DNA of 64,000 nt from contig CABRZR010000001.1 in the NCBI GenBank assembly GCA_902475535.1, positions 229,449-293,448 on the forward strand. The letters run 5' to 3'. Source of the stretch: QAMH01 sp900556425. Its GTDB lineage: Bacteria > Actinomycetota > Coriobacteriia > Coriobacteriales > QAMH01. A model generated the notes under the pieces. It made no database searches, was not told the DNA's origin, and saw nothing but the letters and a program-made list of their open reading frames with translations. Positions within the stretch are counted from its first letter, which is position 1; every line of letters starts with the position of its first letter. The position numbers and the translations under genes are program-made. This document shows, in pieces, positions 1 through 8,307 of the stretch.

Positions 1-960
1 TACGCGGTGCAGGCTATGGAGGCCACTCCGATTACGGAAGCCTATGTCGAGCCCATTGCTCCTCAGACGTATACGGGTGAGCAAATCACGCCCAAGCCCA
101 AGGTCATGTACGGCGGCAAGACACTCGTCGAGGGCACGGACTATACGCTTGAGTATGGTCGCAACCTGGGCGAGGGCACTGCCCATGTCTACGTGAACGG
201 CATCGGTGCCTATACGGGCAGAAAGATCGTCACGTTCGATATCATCCAGGCGCAAATCACCTCGATTTCGCTGAGCGAGACGCGCTATTTCTACGATGGC
301 AAGCGCAAGACGCCTGTCGTGACCGTCAAGTGCGGTGACAAGGTGCTCGAAAACGGCCAGGACTACATTGTCGTGGGCATGCAGAACCAGGACCTGAGCA
401 GCGTTGGCGTCCACACGCTGACGGTCAAGGGTACGGCGAACTATGCCGGCGTCTTGACCGCTGATTTCGAGATTCTCGCTCCCCTCGAGGACGAGGATTC
501 GGGCATCAAGAGCCCCGCGAATGATGATTCCAAGCCGACGGACCCCGAGGACGAGGGCCAGCTCATGTATCGCCTCTACAACCCCAACAGTGGCGAGCAC
601 TTCTACACGCTCTCGACCGTCGAGCGTGACAATCTCATCAGCGTGGGTTGGAACGACGAGGGCACCGGCTGGAAGGCCCCGTCATCGGGCGATGCGGTCT
701 ATCGTCTCTACAATTCCTACGCCGGTGAGCACCACTACACGCTCTCGACCGTCGAGCGCGATAGCCTCGTCGCGGCGGGTTGGAGTGACGAGGGCATCGG
801 CTGGTATTCCGACACCGCCTACAGTGTGCCGCTGTATCGCCTCTACAATCCCAACGAGTATGCGAACAATCATCACTACACGACGAGCGAGGTCGAGCGC
901 GACTTTCTGCTGAACGAAGGTTGGGATAACGAAGGCATCAGTTGGTACGGACTGGAGTAG
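1..960 (+). CDS. Secreted DUF5648-repeat protein with Ig-like repeats, 5' end outside window
   Basis: The frame is open from base 1, so the true start and any signal peptide lie upstream. The visible part holds two Ig-like repeats of about 70 residues, each with the pattern GTDY/GQDY followed by a G-x-Y-x-G turn. An acidic, Pro-containing linker follows, then a C-terminal DUF5648 module of three units (YRLYNPNSGEHFYT, YRLYNSYAGEHHYT, YRLYNPNEYANNHHYT), each closing on a GW-(N/S)-DEG-GW motif. There is no LPxTG or membrane anchor after the module, which ends at the stop. It is the first of nine paralogues in tandem. The role is unknown; the neighbours suggest an extracellular or wall-bound protein. 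Confidence 0.85.
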   Translation, partial: YAVQAMEATPITEAYVEPIAPQTYTGEQITPKPKVMYGGKTLVEGTDYTLEYGRNLGEGTAHVYVNGIGAYTGRKIVTFDIIQAQITSISLSETRYFYDGKRKTPVVTVKCGDKVLENGQDYIVVGMQNQDLSSVGVHTLTVKGTANYAGVLTADFEILAPLEDEDSGIKSPANDDSKPTDPEDEGQLMYRLYNPNSGEHFYTLSTVERDNLISVGWNDEGTGWKAPSSGDAVYRLYNSYAGEHHYTLSTVERDSLVAAGWSDEGIGWYSDTAYSVPLYRLYNPNEYANNHHYTTSEVERDFLLNEGWDNEGISWYGLE

Positions 961-962
961 CC

Positions 963-1060
963 GTCATTTCGAGCGGAGCGAACGAAGTGAGCGTAGTCGA
1001 GAAATCTCTCTCGCGAGATTTCTCCACTCCGGGGCCTTCGGCCCCTCCGGTCGAAATGAC
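963..1060. repeat. Intergenic palindromic repeat, TCATTTCGAG family
   Basis: The element begins GTCATTTCGA and ends TCGAAATGAC, so its ends are inverted repeats. The interior has further small hairpins, such as GGGGCC-TTC-GGCCCC. Related copies lie at 3071-3118, 8151-8280 and 35612-35713. All sit between genes, often just before the ribosome-binding site of the next gene. Confidence 0.75.
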
Positions 1061-1079
1061 AAAGAGAGGATGAAGGGAA

Positions 1080-3044
1080 ATGATGGCAATGAGCGCTACG
1101 ATGAAGCGATTTGCATATGTTGTGTTGGCGCTTGCCTTGGCGGTAGGCTTCATGCCGGCTGCGGCATGGCTGGCGCCCGCTTCGCAGGCATCAGCAGATG
1201 AGCCGGCCGAAGTCGCGCCGCTCGTTGCGGCCGCTGTCGCCGAGCTTGGCGATGATGCCGATGCGGGGCTGACGGCGCAGGCTGCTAATGATGAGACGGT
1301 GAAGGTTGCCGGTGCCGCATACTACAAATATGCCCATGAGGTACTTGCCATCGTGAACAAGGAGCGCACAGCGCTGAGGCTTAATCCCCTGCAGCTTGAC
1401 GAGAAGTTGACTGAGACTGCCATGCAACGTGCGGCCGAACTCGCGATTTTCTACAGCCATATACGCCCGGACGGCACGAAGTGCTTCACAGCTTTTCCTA
1501 CGAGTATCGGTAACCCGGCCGAGAACATCGCCCTGGGTCAGGAAAATCCTGAACAGGTCATGCAGGATTGGTTCTATGACGAGAAACAGGTCCACGAGTG
1601 GAAGCAGCGGGGAATCACACTTGATCAGGCCATTGCTGCCGGGAATTACAAGTTGCCGAGCGGTACGATTATCACACAAGCCACTGCGGGCAAGTGGCAG
1701 GACGGCCACTATCTCAACATCATCAATTCGGCTTATAAGTCTATTGGTATCGGTTGCTTCTCGCAGGGCCCGTTTTACTGGGCGCAGGAGTTTAGCAGCG
1801 CTGATCCTAAAGGCAGCGTCAAGGACACGAACGAGAATGTGACGCGCAACGTCAATATCAATTACCAGACCTGTGGCACCAACCAGGGCTTCAACCTGGA
1901 CACGAATCTCGACAATATGAAGGTGCTGAACGTCGGTTCCACCTACAAGATGAGCTACTGCATATACAACGCCGGCTTTTCCCAGGTCTATGGTGTCGTC
2001 GACCCCAGCAGCGCCACGTGGACGAGTTCGAACGCGGGCGTCTGCACGGTTAGCCCTAGCGGCATCGTCACGGGCAAGGGTGCCGGGACGGCCACGATCA
2101 CCGCACGCCTTGGCTCGGGCAGGCAGCTCACCCACCAATGGACGGTGAGCGAATCGGTGGCCACCATCCCCATCCCCGACATTCCCAACCAGACCTACAC
2201 GGGCAGTCCCATCGAGCCGAATCCGACCGTGACCTCCAACGGCAAGACGCTCGTCCGGGGCACCGACTACACCGTGAGCTACAGCTACAACGTGAACGTC
2301 GGCATGGCGAGCATGAAGATCACGGGCATTGGCAAGTACTCGGGCGTGAAGGAGCTTAGGTTCACGATCGTGCCGGCATCCATCACGGCCGTCGAACTGA
2401 GCCAAACCCGCTATGCCTACAATGGCCAGGACAAATGGCCGGACATCACCGTCAAGAGCGGCGATCGCGTTCTTACCGAGAACGCGGATTACTACGTGAC
2501 CTATCCCGGCGATATGCGAAGCATCGGCAATCACACCATCACCGTCACCGGCATGGGCAATCATACTGGCTCGATGGGCGCGACTTTCGAGATCACCGAG
2601 GAGCTTGCTCCTGGATCGAGTGAGCCTGACCCCGATGATCCCGGTCAGGTGATGTATCGCCTCTACAATCCCAATAGCGGCGAGCACTTCTACACCGCAA
2701 GCGATGAGGAGCGCTGGCACCTCATCGACGTCGGCTGGAACGACGAGGGCACGGGCTGGACGGCCCCCACCGTAGGCGAGCCGGTCTACCGTCTCTACAA
2801 TCCCTATGCCGGCGAGCATCATTACACGCCAAGTGCGGGCGAGCGCGATGCGCTCGTGGCTGCAGGTTGGAACGACGAGGGCATCGGTTGGCAGACCGGT
2901 GGCAAGACTCCGCTGTACCGCCTCTACAACCCCAATGCCTACGCCAATAACCACCACTACACGACAGAGGCCGGCGAGCGTGATATCTTGCTGGGCATCG
3001 GCTGGCGAGACGAGCAAGTCGGCTGGTACGGCCTCGGGAAGTAA
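1080..3044 (+). CDS. Secreted CAP-domain protein with Big2, Ig-like and DUF5648 modules
   Basis: 654 residues. An N-terminal signal peptide (hydrophobic ALALAVGFMPAAAW, likely cleavage after ASQASA) is followed by a CAP/SCP-like domain at about 80-240, with IVNKERTAL, SHIRPDG and AENIA motifs. A Big2-like segment follows (WTSSNAGVCTV...GTATITA), then two Ig-like repeats at about 360-505 and a three-unit DUF5648 module at about 525-653. The start follows a GAAGGGA ribosome-binding site. CAP proteins of bacteria are secreted and mostly of unknown enzymatic role. No sorting signal is seen, so attachment, if any, may depend on the repeats. Close paralogues start at 4405, 6165 and 10833. Confidence 0.85.
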   Translation: MMAMSATMKRFAYVVLALALAVGFMPAAAWLAPASQASADEPAEVAPLVAAAVAELGDDADAGLTAQAANDETVKVAGAAYYKYAHEVLAIVNKERTALRLNPLQLDEKLTETAMQRAAELAIFYSHIRPDGTKCFTAFPTSIGNPAENIALGQENPEQVMQDWFYDEKQVHEWKQRGITLDQAIAAGNYKLPSGTIITQATAGKWQDGHYLNIINSAYKSIGIGCFSQGPFYWAQEFSSADPKGSVKDTNENVTRNVNINYQTCGTNQGFNLDTNLDNMKVLNVGSTYKMSYCIYNAGFSQVYGVVDPSSATWTSSNAGVCTVSPSGIVTGKGAGTATITARLGSGRQLTHQWTVSESVATIPIPDIPNQTYTGSPIEPNPTVTSNGKTLVRGTDYTVSYSYNVNVGMASMKITGIGKYSGVKELRFTIVPASITAVELSQTRYAYNGQDKWPDITVKSGDRVLTENADYYVTYPGDMRSIGNHTITVTGMGNHTGSMGATFEITEELAPGSSEPDPDDPGQVMYRLYNPNSGEHFYTASDEERWHLIDVGWNDEGTGWTAPTVGEPVYRLYNPYAGEHHYTPSAGERDALVAAGWNDEGIGWQTGGKTPLYRLYNPNAYANNHHYTTEAGERDILLGIGWRDEQVGWYGLGK

Positions 3045-3070
3045 GGAGCGGACGATGGGTGTCCCCCACT

Positions 3071-3118
3071 TGTCATTTCGAGCGGAGCGAACGAAGTGAG
3101 CGAAGTCGAGAAATCTCC
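3071..3118. repeat. Partial copy of the TCATTTCGAG intergenic repeat
   Basis: The left half of the element at 963-1060 recurs here almost unchanged (TGTCATTTCGAGCGGAGCG and onward to GAGAAATCTC). The right half is missing. It lies directly before the ribosome-binding site of the next gene. Confidence 0.7.
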
Positions 3119-3148
3119 TGCTACAGCAGGTGAGAAGAGAGGAAAGCG

Positions 3149-4387
3149 ATGAACGTGCAAGCATTGCCCAGACGACTCGCGACTGCGGCCCTGGCCCTTG
3201 TGCTGGCCCTGGCCCTCGTGCCGGCTGTCGCCCTGGCCAGTCCGGCACGGGCAGCGGATATCGCAAGCGGCACGAGCAACACCTGTTCCTGGACGATTGA
3301 CGCTGCTGGTGCGCTCGTCATCGCGCCCGCAGATGGTGCCAGCGGCACGCTCGATGACTATACGCGCGACGATGCCCCCTGGCTCGCCCACCGCGATGCG
3401 ATCAAATCGGTCGTCATCAAGTCCGGCGTCAGGGCGAATGGCGGTCTCGTCGGTATCTTCTCGCGTTGCCCCAACCTCGCCTCCGTGGACCTTTCCGGTC
3501 TCGATAGCACCAATGCCACGTCCATGGCCAACATGTTCTACTCCTGCACGGCGCTCAAGCAGCTCGACCTGACGGGCCTCAACACCGTTCGCGTGGAGAC
3601 CATGAACTCCATGTTCAACAGCTGCCGCGCGCTCGAATCGCTCAACCTCGCGGGTTTCAACACCGCCAACGTCTCGTCCATGAGCGGTATGTTCGCCGGA
3701 TGTTCCTCGCTTACCACGCTCGACCTTTCGAGTTTCAACACCTGGCGCGCGACGAACATGAGCGGCATGTTCGAGTACTGCACGATGCTCAAGGAGGTGA
3801 GACTCGGCTCGAGCTTCAGCTTCAAGGGCGCCAAGGAAGAGGTGCTGACCGAGCTTCCCGGCGGTAACTGGCTGTCCGCTGCGCTCGGTTATACCTTTAC
3901 GGCGGCCGATCTTGCCGCGCAGCGCAATGATACGACCGACAGCTACACCAAGGTGACGACCCCCATTGCCGACCCGGATACCTACGAGGTGATGTTCCGC
4001 CTCTACAACCCCAATAGCGGTGAGCACTTCTACACGTCGAGCACCGTCGAGCGTGACCACCTGATTAGCGTGGGCTGGAACGACGAGGGTACGGGTTGGA
4101 CGGCACCCAAGGCGGGCGAAGCGGTCTATCGTCTCTACAACTCCAATGCCGGCGAGCATCACTACACGCTTTCCACTGTGGAGCGTGACAGCCTCATCGC
4201 CGCCGGCTGGAACGACGAGGGCATCGGCTGGCGTTCCGATCCGGCCCAGCGCGTTGCCTTGTACCGCGTCTACAATCCCAACGAGTACGCGAACAACCAT
4301 CACTACACCAAGGAAGCTGGCGAACGCGATATCCTGCTCGGCAAGGGTTGGCAAGATGAGGGAACCGCCTGGTACGGCATCGGATAG
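3149..4387 (+). CDS. Secreted BspA-like leucine-rich repeat protein with DUF5648 module
   Basis: 412 residues. A signal peptide (LALVLALALVPAVALA, cleavage near ARA) is followed by a short SGTSNTCSWTID segment. BspA-type (DUF285) repeats fill about 80-225, each with a MxxMF core such as MANMFYSCTAL and MSGMFAGCSSL. The C-terminal DUF5648 module covers about 283-411. BspA-like repeats are typical of surface proteins that bind host or neighbour-cell ligands. ATG 3149 follows AGAGGAAAGCG. It is a shorter paralogue of the gene at 12600 and lies 17 bases before the next one, so cotranscription is likely. Confidence 0.85.
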   Translation: MNVQALPRRLATAALALVLALALVPAVALASPARAADIASGTSNTCSWTIDAAGALVIAPADGASGTLDDYTRDDAPWLAHRDAIKSVVIKSGVRANGGLVGIFSRCPNLASVDLSGLDSTNATSMANMFYSCTALKQLDLTGLNTVRVETMNSMFNSCRALESLNLAGFNTANVSSMSGMFAGCSSLTTLDLSSFNTWRATNMSGMFEYCTMLKEVRLGSSFSFKGAKEEVLTELPGGNWLSAALGYTFTAADLAAQRNDTTDSYTKVTTPIADPDTYEVMFRLYNPNSGEHFYTSSTVERDHLISVGWNDEGTGWTAPKAGEAVYRLYNSNAGEHHYTLSTVERDSLIAAGWNDEGIGWRSDPAQRVALYRVYNPNEYANNHHYTKEAGERDILLGKGWQDEGTAWYGIG

Positions 4388-4404
4388 CGGTGGAAAGGAA
4401 GCCC

Positions 4405-5778
4405 ATGAACGCGAAAGCACTGACCAAACGATTTGCGACCACGGCCCTGGCCCTCGCGCTGGCCGTCGCCTTCATGCCAGCCGTGGCATGGACGGGCGCG
4501 GTGCCGCAGGCCCAAGCTGCCGACAATACCGCCGCCTCTCACGAGATCGTGACCGTGACCGGCACGGAGGACTACGATGAGGCGCATGCGGTTCTCGACA
4601 TCGTCAACAAGGAGCGCACGGCGCTGGGACTCGACCCCCTGCAGCTCGACGTCGAGCTGACCGAGACCGCCATGCAGCGCGCCGCCGAGCTCTCCGTGCT
4701 CTACAGCCACAATCGTCCGGACGGTACGGATTGCTTCACCGCATTTCCGCCATCGAGCTTCACGGCCAGGGGAGAGAACATCGCGATTGGCTACGATGAC
4801 GCGGCAGACGTCATGGAGGGCTGGTTCTATAGCGAGCGCAAGCTCTACGAAGAGGGCGAGCGCGACCGCGACAAGGTCGGCCATTACCTCAACATCATCA
4901 ATCCCGATTTCAAGTCCATCGGCATCGGCTGCTTCGTGCAGGGCACCTACTATTGGGAGCAGGCGCTAAGCGGTGAGGAGCCGGCTCGGATCACGACGGG
5001 AGGTACCGTCGAGAAGCCGCACCGGATCAACATCGACTACGATGTCTGCGGCACGGACCAGGGCTTCAACAAGAACGAGGACCTCACGGGCAAGACGCTT
5101 GCGGTGGGCGAAACCTTCGAGATGCACTATGACGTGACCAACGATCGTTGGCGCTATAACTACGTCACGCTTGACCCGAGCTGTGTGACCTGGACGAGCT
5201 CGGACACGAGCGTCTGCACCGTTGACCCTGCTGGCATCGTTACGGCTCGCGCCGTGGGCAAGGCGACGGTCACCGCGACGCTGCCTTCGGGTCGTTCCCT
5301 CTCGCACGAATGGACGGTTGTCGAGGCCAAGCCCGAGTCCACTCAGGTGATGTACCGCCTCTACAACCCCAACTCCGGCGAGCACTTCTACACGGCCAGC
5401 ACTGCCGAGCGTGACGCCACGATAGCCGCCGGCTGGAACGACGAGGGCATCGGCTGGACCGCCCCCAGCGAGTCGGACACGCCGGTCTACCGCCTGTACT
5501 CGGGCACTGACCATCACTACACCACTTCTATCGTCGAGCGTGACCATCTCATCGATGTCGGTTGGACGCTCGAGGGTGACAACGCCGAGGGCATCGCGTG
5601 GTATTCCGACGACCAGAAGCGCGTGCCGTTGTATCGCCAGTTCAACCCCAACGTCGATCCGACGGCGCCTTTCAACAACTCAGGCTCGCACAACTACACG
5701 ACCAGCCTCGAGGAGCACGAGCAGCTGATTTCGATTGGCTGGCGCGGCGAGGACATCGGCTGGTACGGCGTGGGGTAA
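4405..5778 (+). CDS. Secreted CAP-domain protein with Big2 and variant DUF5648 module
   Basis: 457 residues. ATG 4405 is preferred over an in-frame GTG at 4390 because a GGAAAGGAAG ribosome-binding site sits just before it and the protein then begins with a normal signal peptide (LALALAVAFMPAVAW, cleavage near AQA). A CAP domain covers about 45-190 with SHNRPDG and GENIAIG motifs, then a Big2-like segment (WTSSDTSVCTV), then DUF5648. The last two units are a variant: the second is YRLYSGTDHHYT and the third has an NVDP...NNSGSHNYT insertion, as in the gene at 8308. This variant differs from that of most paralogues here, pointing to module exchange within the family. Confidence 0.85.
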   Translation: MNAKALTKRFATTALALALAVAFMPAVAWTGAVPQAQAADNTAASHEIVTVTGTEDYDEAHAVLDIVNKERTALGLDPLQLDVELTETAMQRAAELSVLYSHNRPDGTDCFTAFPPSSFTARGENIAIGYDDAADVMEGWFYSERKLYEEGERDRDKVGHYLNIINPDFKSIGIGCFVQGTYYWEQALSGEEPARITTGGTVEKPHRINIDYDVCGTDQGFNKNEDLTGKTLAVGETFEMHYDVTNDRWRYNYVTLDPSCVTWTSSDTSVCTVDPAGIVTARAVGKATVTATLPSGRSLSHEWTVVEAKPESTQVMYRLYNPNSGEHFYTASTAERDATIAAGWNDEGIGWTAPSESDTPVYRLYSGTDHHYTTSIVERDHLIDVGWTLEGDNAEGIAWYSDDQKRVPLYRQFNPNVDPTAPFNNSGSHNYTTSLEEHEQLISIGWRGEDIGWYGVG

Positions 5779-6164
5779 TATCGACAGCGTAAGTGGGACA
5801 AATGGACAGGTCATTTGTCCCACTGATGCATCGTTTGCACGTGACCTGGCCATCTGGTTTTCTGACAGAAAATTGCGGTTGTGGCACGTGCTTTGTGCCA
5901 CAACCGCACACTCTCGTCAGATTCTGACGAAACCTTTCGCCTGGGGCACATTTCGGAGCCACAGCCGTAGATTCTCGTCATCGTTGGCGCCCGGATGCGC
6001 CACAATCATGCGTTCTCGTCTCGTCGCCCGCCGTCTGGGTCTACGCGGCACCAATCGGCCGCATGCAGCCCTCGCGTGGGTCTGCACAGCCCAAACCAAG
6101 CAGCGAGGTCGTATCATGAACGCACCTAGCTGACGCGTACCCGCCCACGGAAAGGACGAGCGCG
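5779..6164. other. 386-base gene-free gap with two perfect hairpins
   Basis: Between two CAP-protein genes there is no convincing coding frame. At 5793-5823 there is a perfect inverted repeat with 12-base arms (GTGGGACAAATG) and a 7-base loop. At 5875-5907 there is another with 13-base arms (GCGGTTGTGGCAC) and a 7-base loop. The first may end the upstream unit. A promoter for the next gene is expected in the rest but none is clear. Confidence 0.6.
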
Positions 6165-8144
6165 ATGATGAAGAGATTCGCGAGCATGGCGCTGGCAATT
6201 GCACTGGTGGCGACGCTTGTCCCCATGGCAGCCGCTTTCGCCACGACTCCACAAGCAGCGGCAAACCAGGATACCCTGACCATCAGCGGCACCGAGCATT
6301 ACGACATGGCCCAGCAAGCGCTCGATATCGTCAATAAGGAGCGCACGGCACTGGGGCTCGCGCCTTTGCAGTTCGACGAGGAGCTGATGAAGACCGCTAT
6401 GTTGCGTGCCGCCGAGGTTTCGGTGTACTACGGCTATGACGAGCACAGCGAGTCTTACAAATTCAACAAACGACCAGACGGCAGCGAATGGTCCACCGCC
6501 TTTCCCGTCATAGACGATTCCGAAGACTGTTTTCGAGGCGAAAGTGTCGCAGCGGGTCAGAAGAGCGCAGCCGCTGTCATGCAGACCTGGCTTTATGACG
6601 CGCGTCAGGTTTACAGATGGGAAGAACAGGACATCACCTTGGAAGCTGCCCTTGCCGCCGGCACCTATCGCCTGCCCAGTGGCGTTCTGATTACGGAGGA
6701 CACGAGTGACCGTTGGGTTTCGATCTCTTACGAAAATATCATCAGCCCCGATTACAAGTCTACTGGCATTGGCTGCTTCTACCAGGGCGGTGTGTTCTAC
6801 TGGCAACAGTCATTCGATTCTGCGGAGGCGACGGGCAGCGTCAAGAGCGGCAAGGTCGATGTGACGCGCCAAATATCGGTTGACTATGATTGTTGCGGCA
6901 CTAACCAGGCACTTAATGCGGATCTCGATTCCCAGCTGAAACCCTCGCTGGCTCCGGGTGAGACCTTTGACATGCGCTATTGCATAAACAACGATGGCCG
7001 CACCCGCTTCAACTGCGTCATCGATGCCGGCAACGCCGTCTGGACGAGCTCGAACCCGGACGTTTGCGCTGTCGATCAAAATGGTACCGTTACTGCCAAA
7101 TTAGCCGGCACTGCCACAATTACGGCAACGCTTCCATCTGGCAGGAGCGCATCGTACGAATGGGTCGTGAAGCCGTCCTTGGAGGATGCGGTCGTGTCAG
7201 ATATCCCGCATCTGACTTATACAGGGGCAAAGATAAAGCCGGATCCCACGGTCACTCTTGGTGGCAAGCGTCTTGTCGCGGGCACCGACTACACGCTCAG
7301 TTATGCGAATAACGTCAATGCGGGAAGCGATGCGAGAATCATCTTGACGGGCATTGGCGATTACGCTGGCTCGAAGGCCGTCTATTTCGAGATTGGCCCT
7401 GCGCCGATTACTTCGGCAACGCCGAACTACACCCAGTTCACCTACGACGGCACGGAAAAGAAGCCTGTCGTGACCGTGAGGTCCGGAAACAAGGTCCTAG
7501 GCGAGGGCGATTATCAGATGTCCTGGCTCGATGACGATATGACGAGCGTGGGCACCAAGGTCATCGAGGTAAGCGGTCTTGGCAACTATGGCGGCACGGT
7601 GAGGGCTACCTACGAGATTGTAGCTGCCGACGCACCGCAAGAGCCGTCGGCGCCGGACTCCCCATCGGAGCCAGATGCTCCTGACCAGCCGGAAGTGCAA
7701 GATCCCGATGTGCCCGAGGAGCCCGATGCGCCTGCCGTGCAACCTCAGACCATGCACCGTCTCTATAATCCCAACTCCGGCGAGCATTTCTACACCTCGA
7801 GCGATGTGGAGCGCTCTGCCGTAGTCGCAGCCGGTTGGATTGACGAGGGCATTGGTTGGACCGCGCCTGATGATGGCATCCAGGTCTATCGTCTCTACAA
7901 CCCCTATGCGGGCGAACATCATTACACCATCTCCGTCGAGGAGCGCGACATGCTGGTTTCCGTGGGCTGGGTCTGGGAGGAAGGCGGCTGGTTTTCCGAC
8001 CCCGATCAAGCCGTCCCGCTATACCGTGCCTACAACCCCAATGCCTACTCGAATAACCATCACTACACCGCCGATCCAGGCGAGTTTCAACGGCTGATCT
8101 ATTTGGGTTGGGTTGACGAAGGCATCGGTTGGTATGGCGTTTGA
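6165..8144 (+). CDS. Secreted CAP-domain protein with Big2, Ig-like and DUF5648 modules
   Basis: 659 residues, the same plan as the gene at 1080: signal peptide (MALAIALVATLVPMAAAFA), CAP domain at about 40-225 (IVNKERTAL, KRPDGSEWSTAF, ESVAAGQ), Big2-like segment (WTSSNPDVCAV), two Ig-like repeats, a Pro/Asp/Glu-rich linker and a terminal DUF5648 module. The CAP domain departs from its paralogues: SHxRPDG is replaced by a longer loop and AENIA by ESVAA, so the conserved His/Glu pattern is partly lost. ATG 6165 follows GGAAAGGACGAG. It has its own upstream gap, so it may be a separate transcription unit. Confidence 0.85.
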   Translation: MMKRFASMALAIALVATLVPMAAAFATTPQAAANQDTLTISGTEHYDMAQQALDIVNKERTALGLAPLQFDEELMKTAMLRAAEVSVYYGYDEHSESYKFNKRPDGSEWSTAFPVIDDSEDCFRGESVAAGQKSAAAVMQTWLYDARQVYRWEEQDITLEAALAAGTYRLPSGVLITEDTSDRWVSISYENIISPDYKSTGIGCFYQGGVFYWQQSFDSAEATGSVKSGKVDVTRQISVDYDCCGTNQALNADLDSQLKPSLAPGETFDMRYCINNDGRTRFNCVIDAGNAVWTSSNPDVCAVDQNGTVTAKLAGTATITATLPSGRSASYEWVVKPSLEDAVVSDIPHLTYTGAKIKPDPTVTLGGKRLVAGTDYTLSYANNVNAGSDARIILTGIGDYAGSKAVYFEIGPAPITSATPNYTQFTYDGTEKKPVVTVRSGNKVLGEGDYQMSWLDDDMTSVGTKVIEVSGLGNYGGTVRATYEIVAADAPQEPSAPDSPSEPDAPDQPEVQDPDVPEEPDAPAVQPQTMHRLYNPNSGEHFYTSSDVERSAVVAAGWIDEGIGWTAPDDGIQVYRLYNPYAGEHHYTISVEERDMLVSVGWVWEEGGWFSDPDQAVPLYRAYNPNAYSNNHHYTADPGEFQRLIYLGWVDEGIGWYGV

Positions 8145-8150
8145 TGATCC

Positions 8151-8280
8151 CGTCATTTCGAGCACTCCCCTTGTCATTTCGAGCGAAATGGCGAGATTCC
8201 TCCACTTCGGGGCCTTGCGGCCCCTCCGGTCGGAATGACAATGAGCCGCGGCCTTGCGGCCGCTCCAGTCGAGATGACAG
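8151..8280. repeat. Composite TCATTTCGAG intergenic repeat
   Basis: Two partial starts (GTCATTTCGAGCACTCCCC and TTGTCATTTCGAGCG) and two partial ends (GGTCGGAATGACA and CAGTCGAGATGACAG) of the repeat seen at 963-1060 are joined here. This looks like a nested or tandem insertion of two elements. It fills nearly all of the space between genes. Confidence 0.7.
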
Positions 8281-8307
8281 CTATTGCGAAGCGAAAGGAA
8301 GCACCAC

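Noticed and set aside
541..960. Regular repeats that might suggest a CRISPR array
   Set aside because: The repeats are in frame, about 130-140 bases long with conserved coding changes, and encode the DUF5648 units. There are no uniform spacers and no cas genes.
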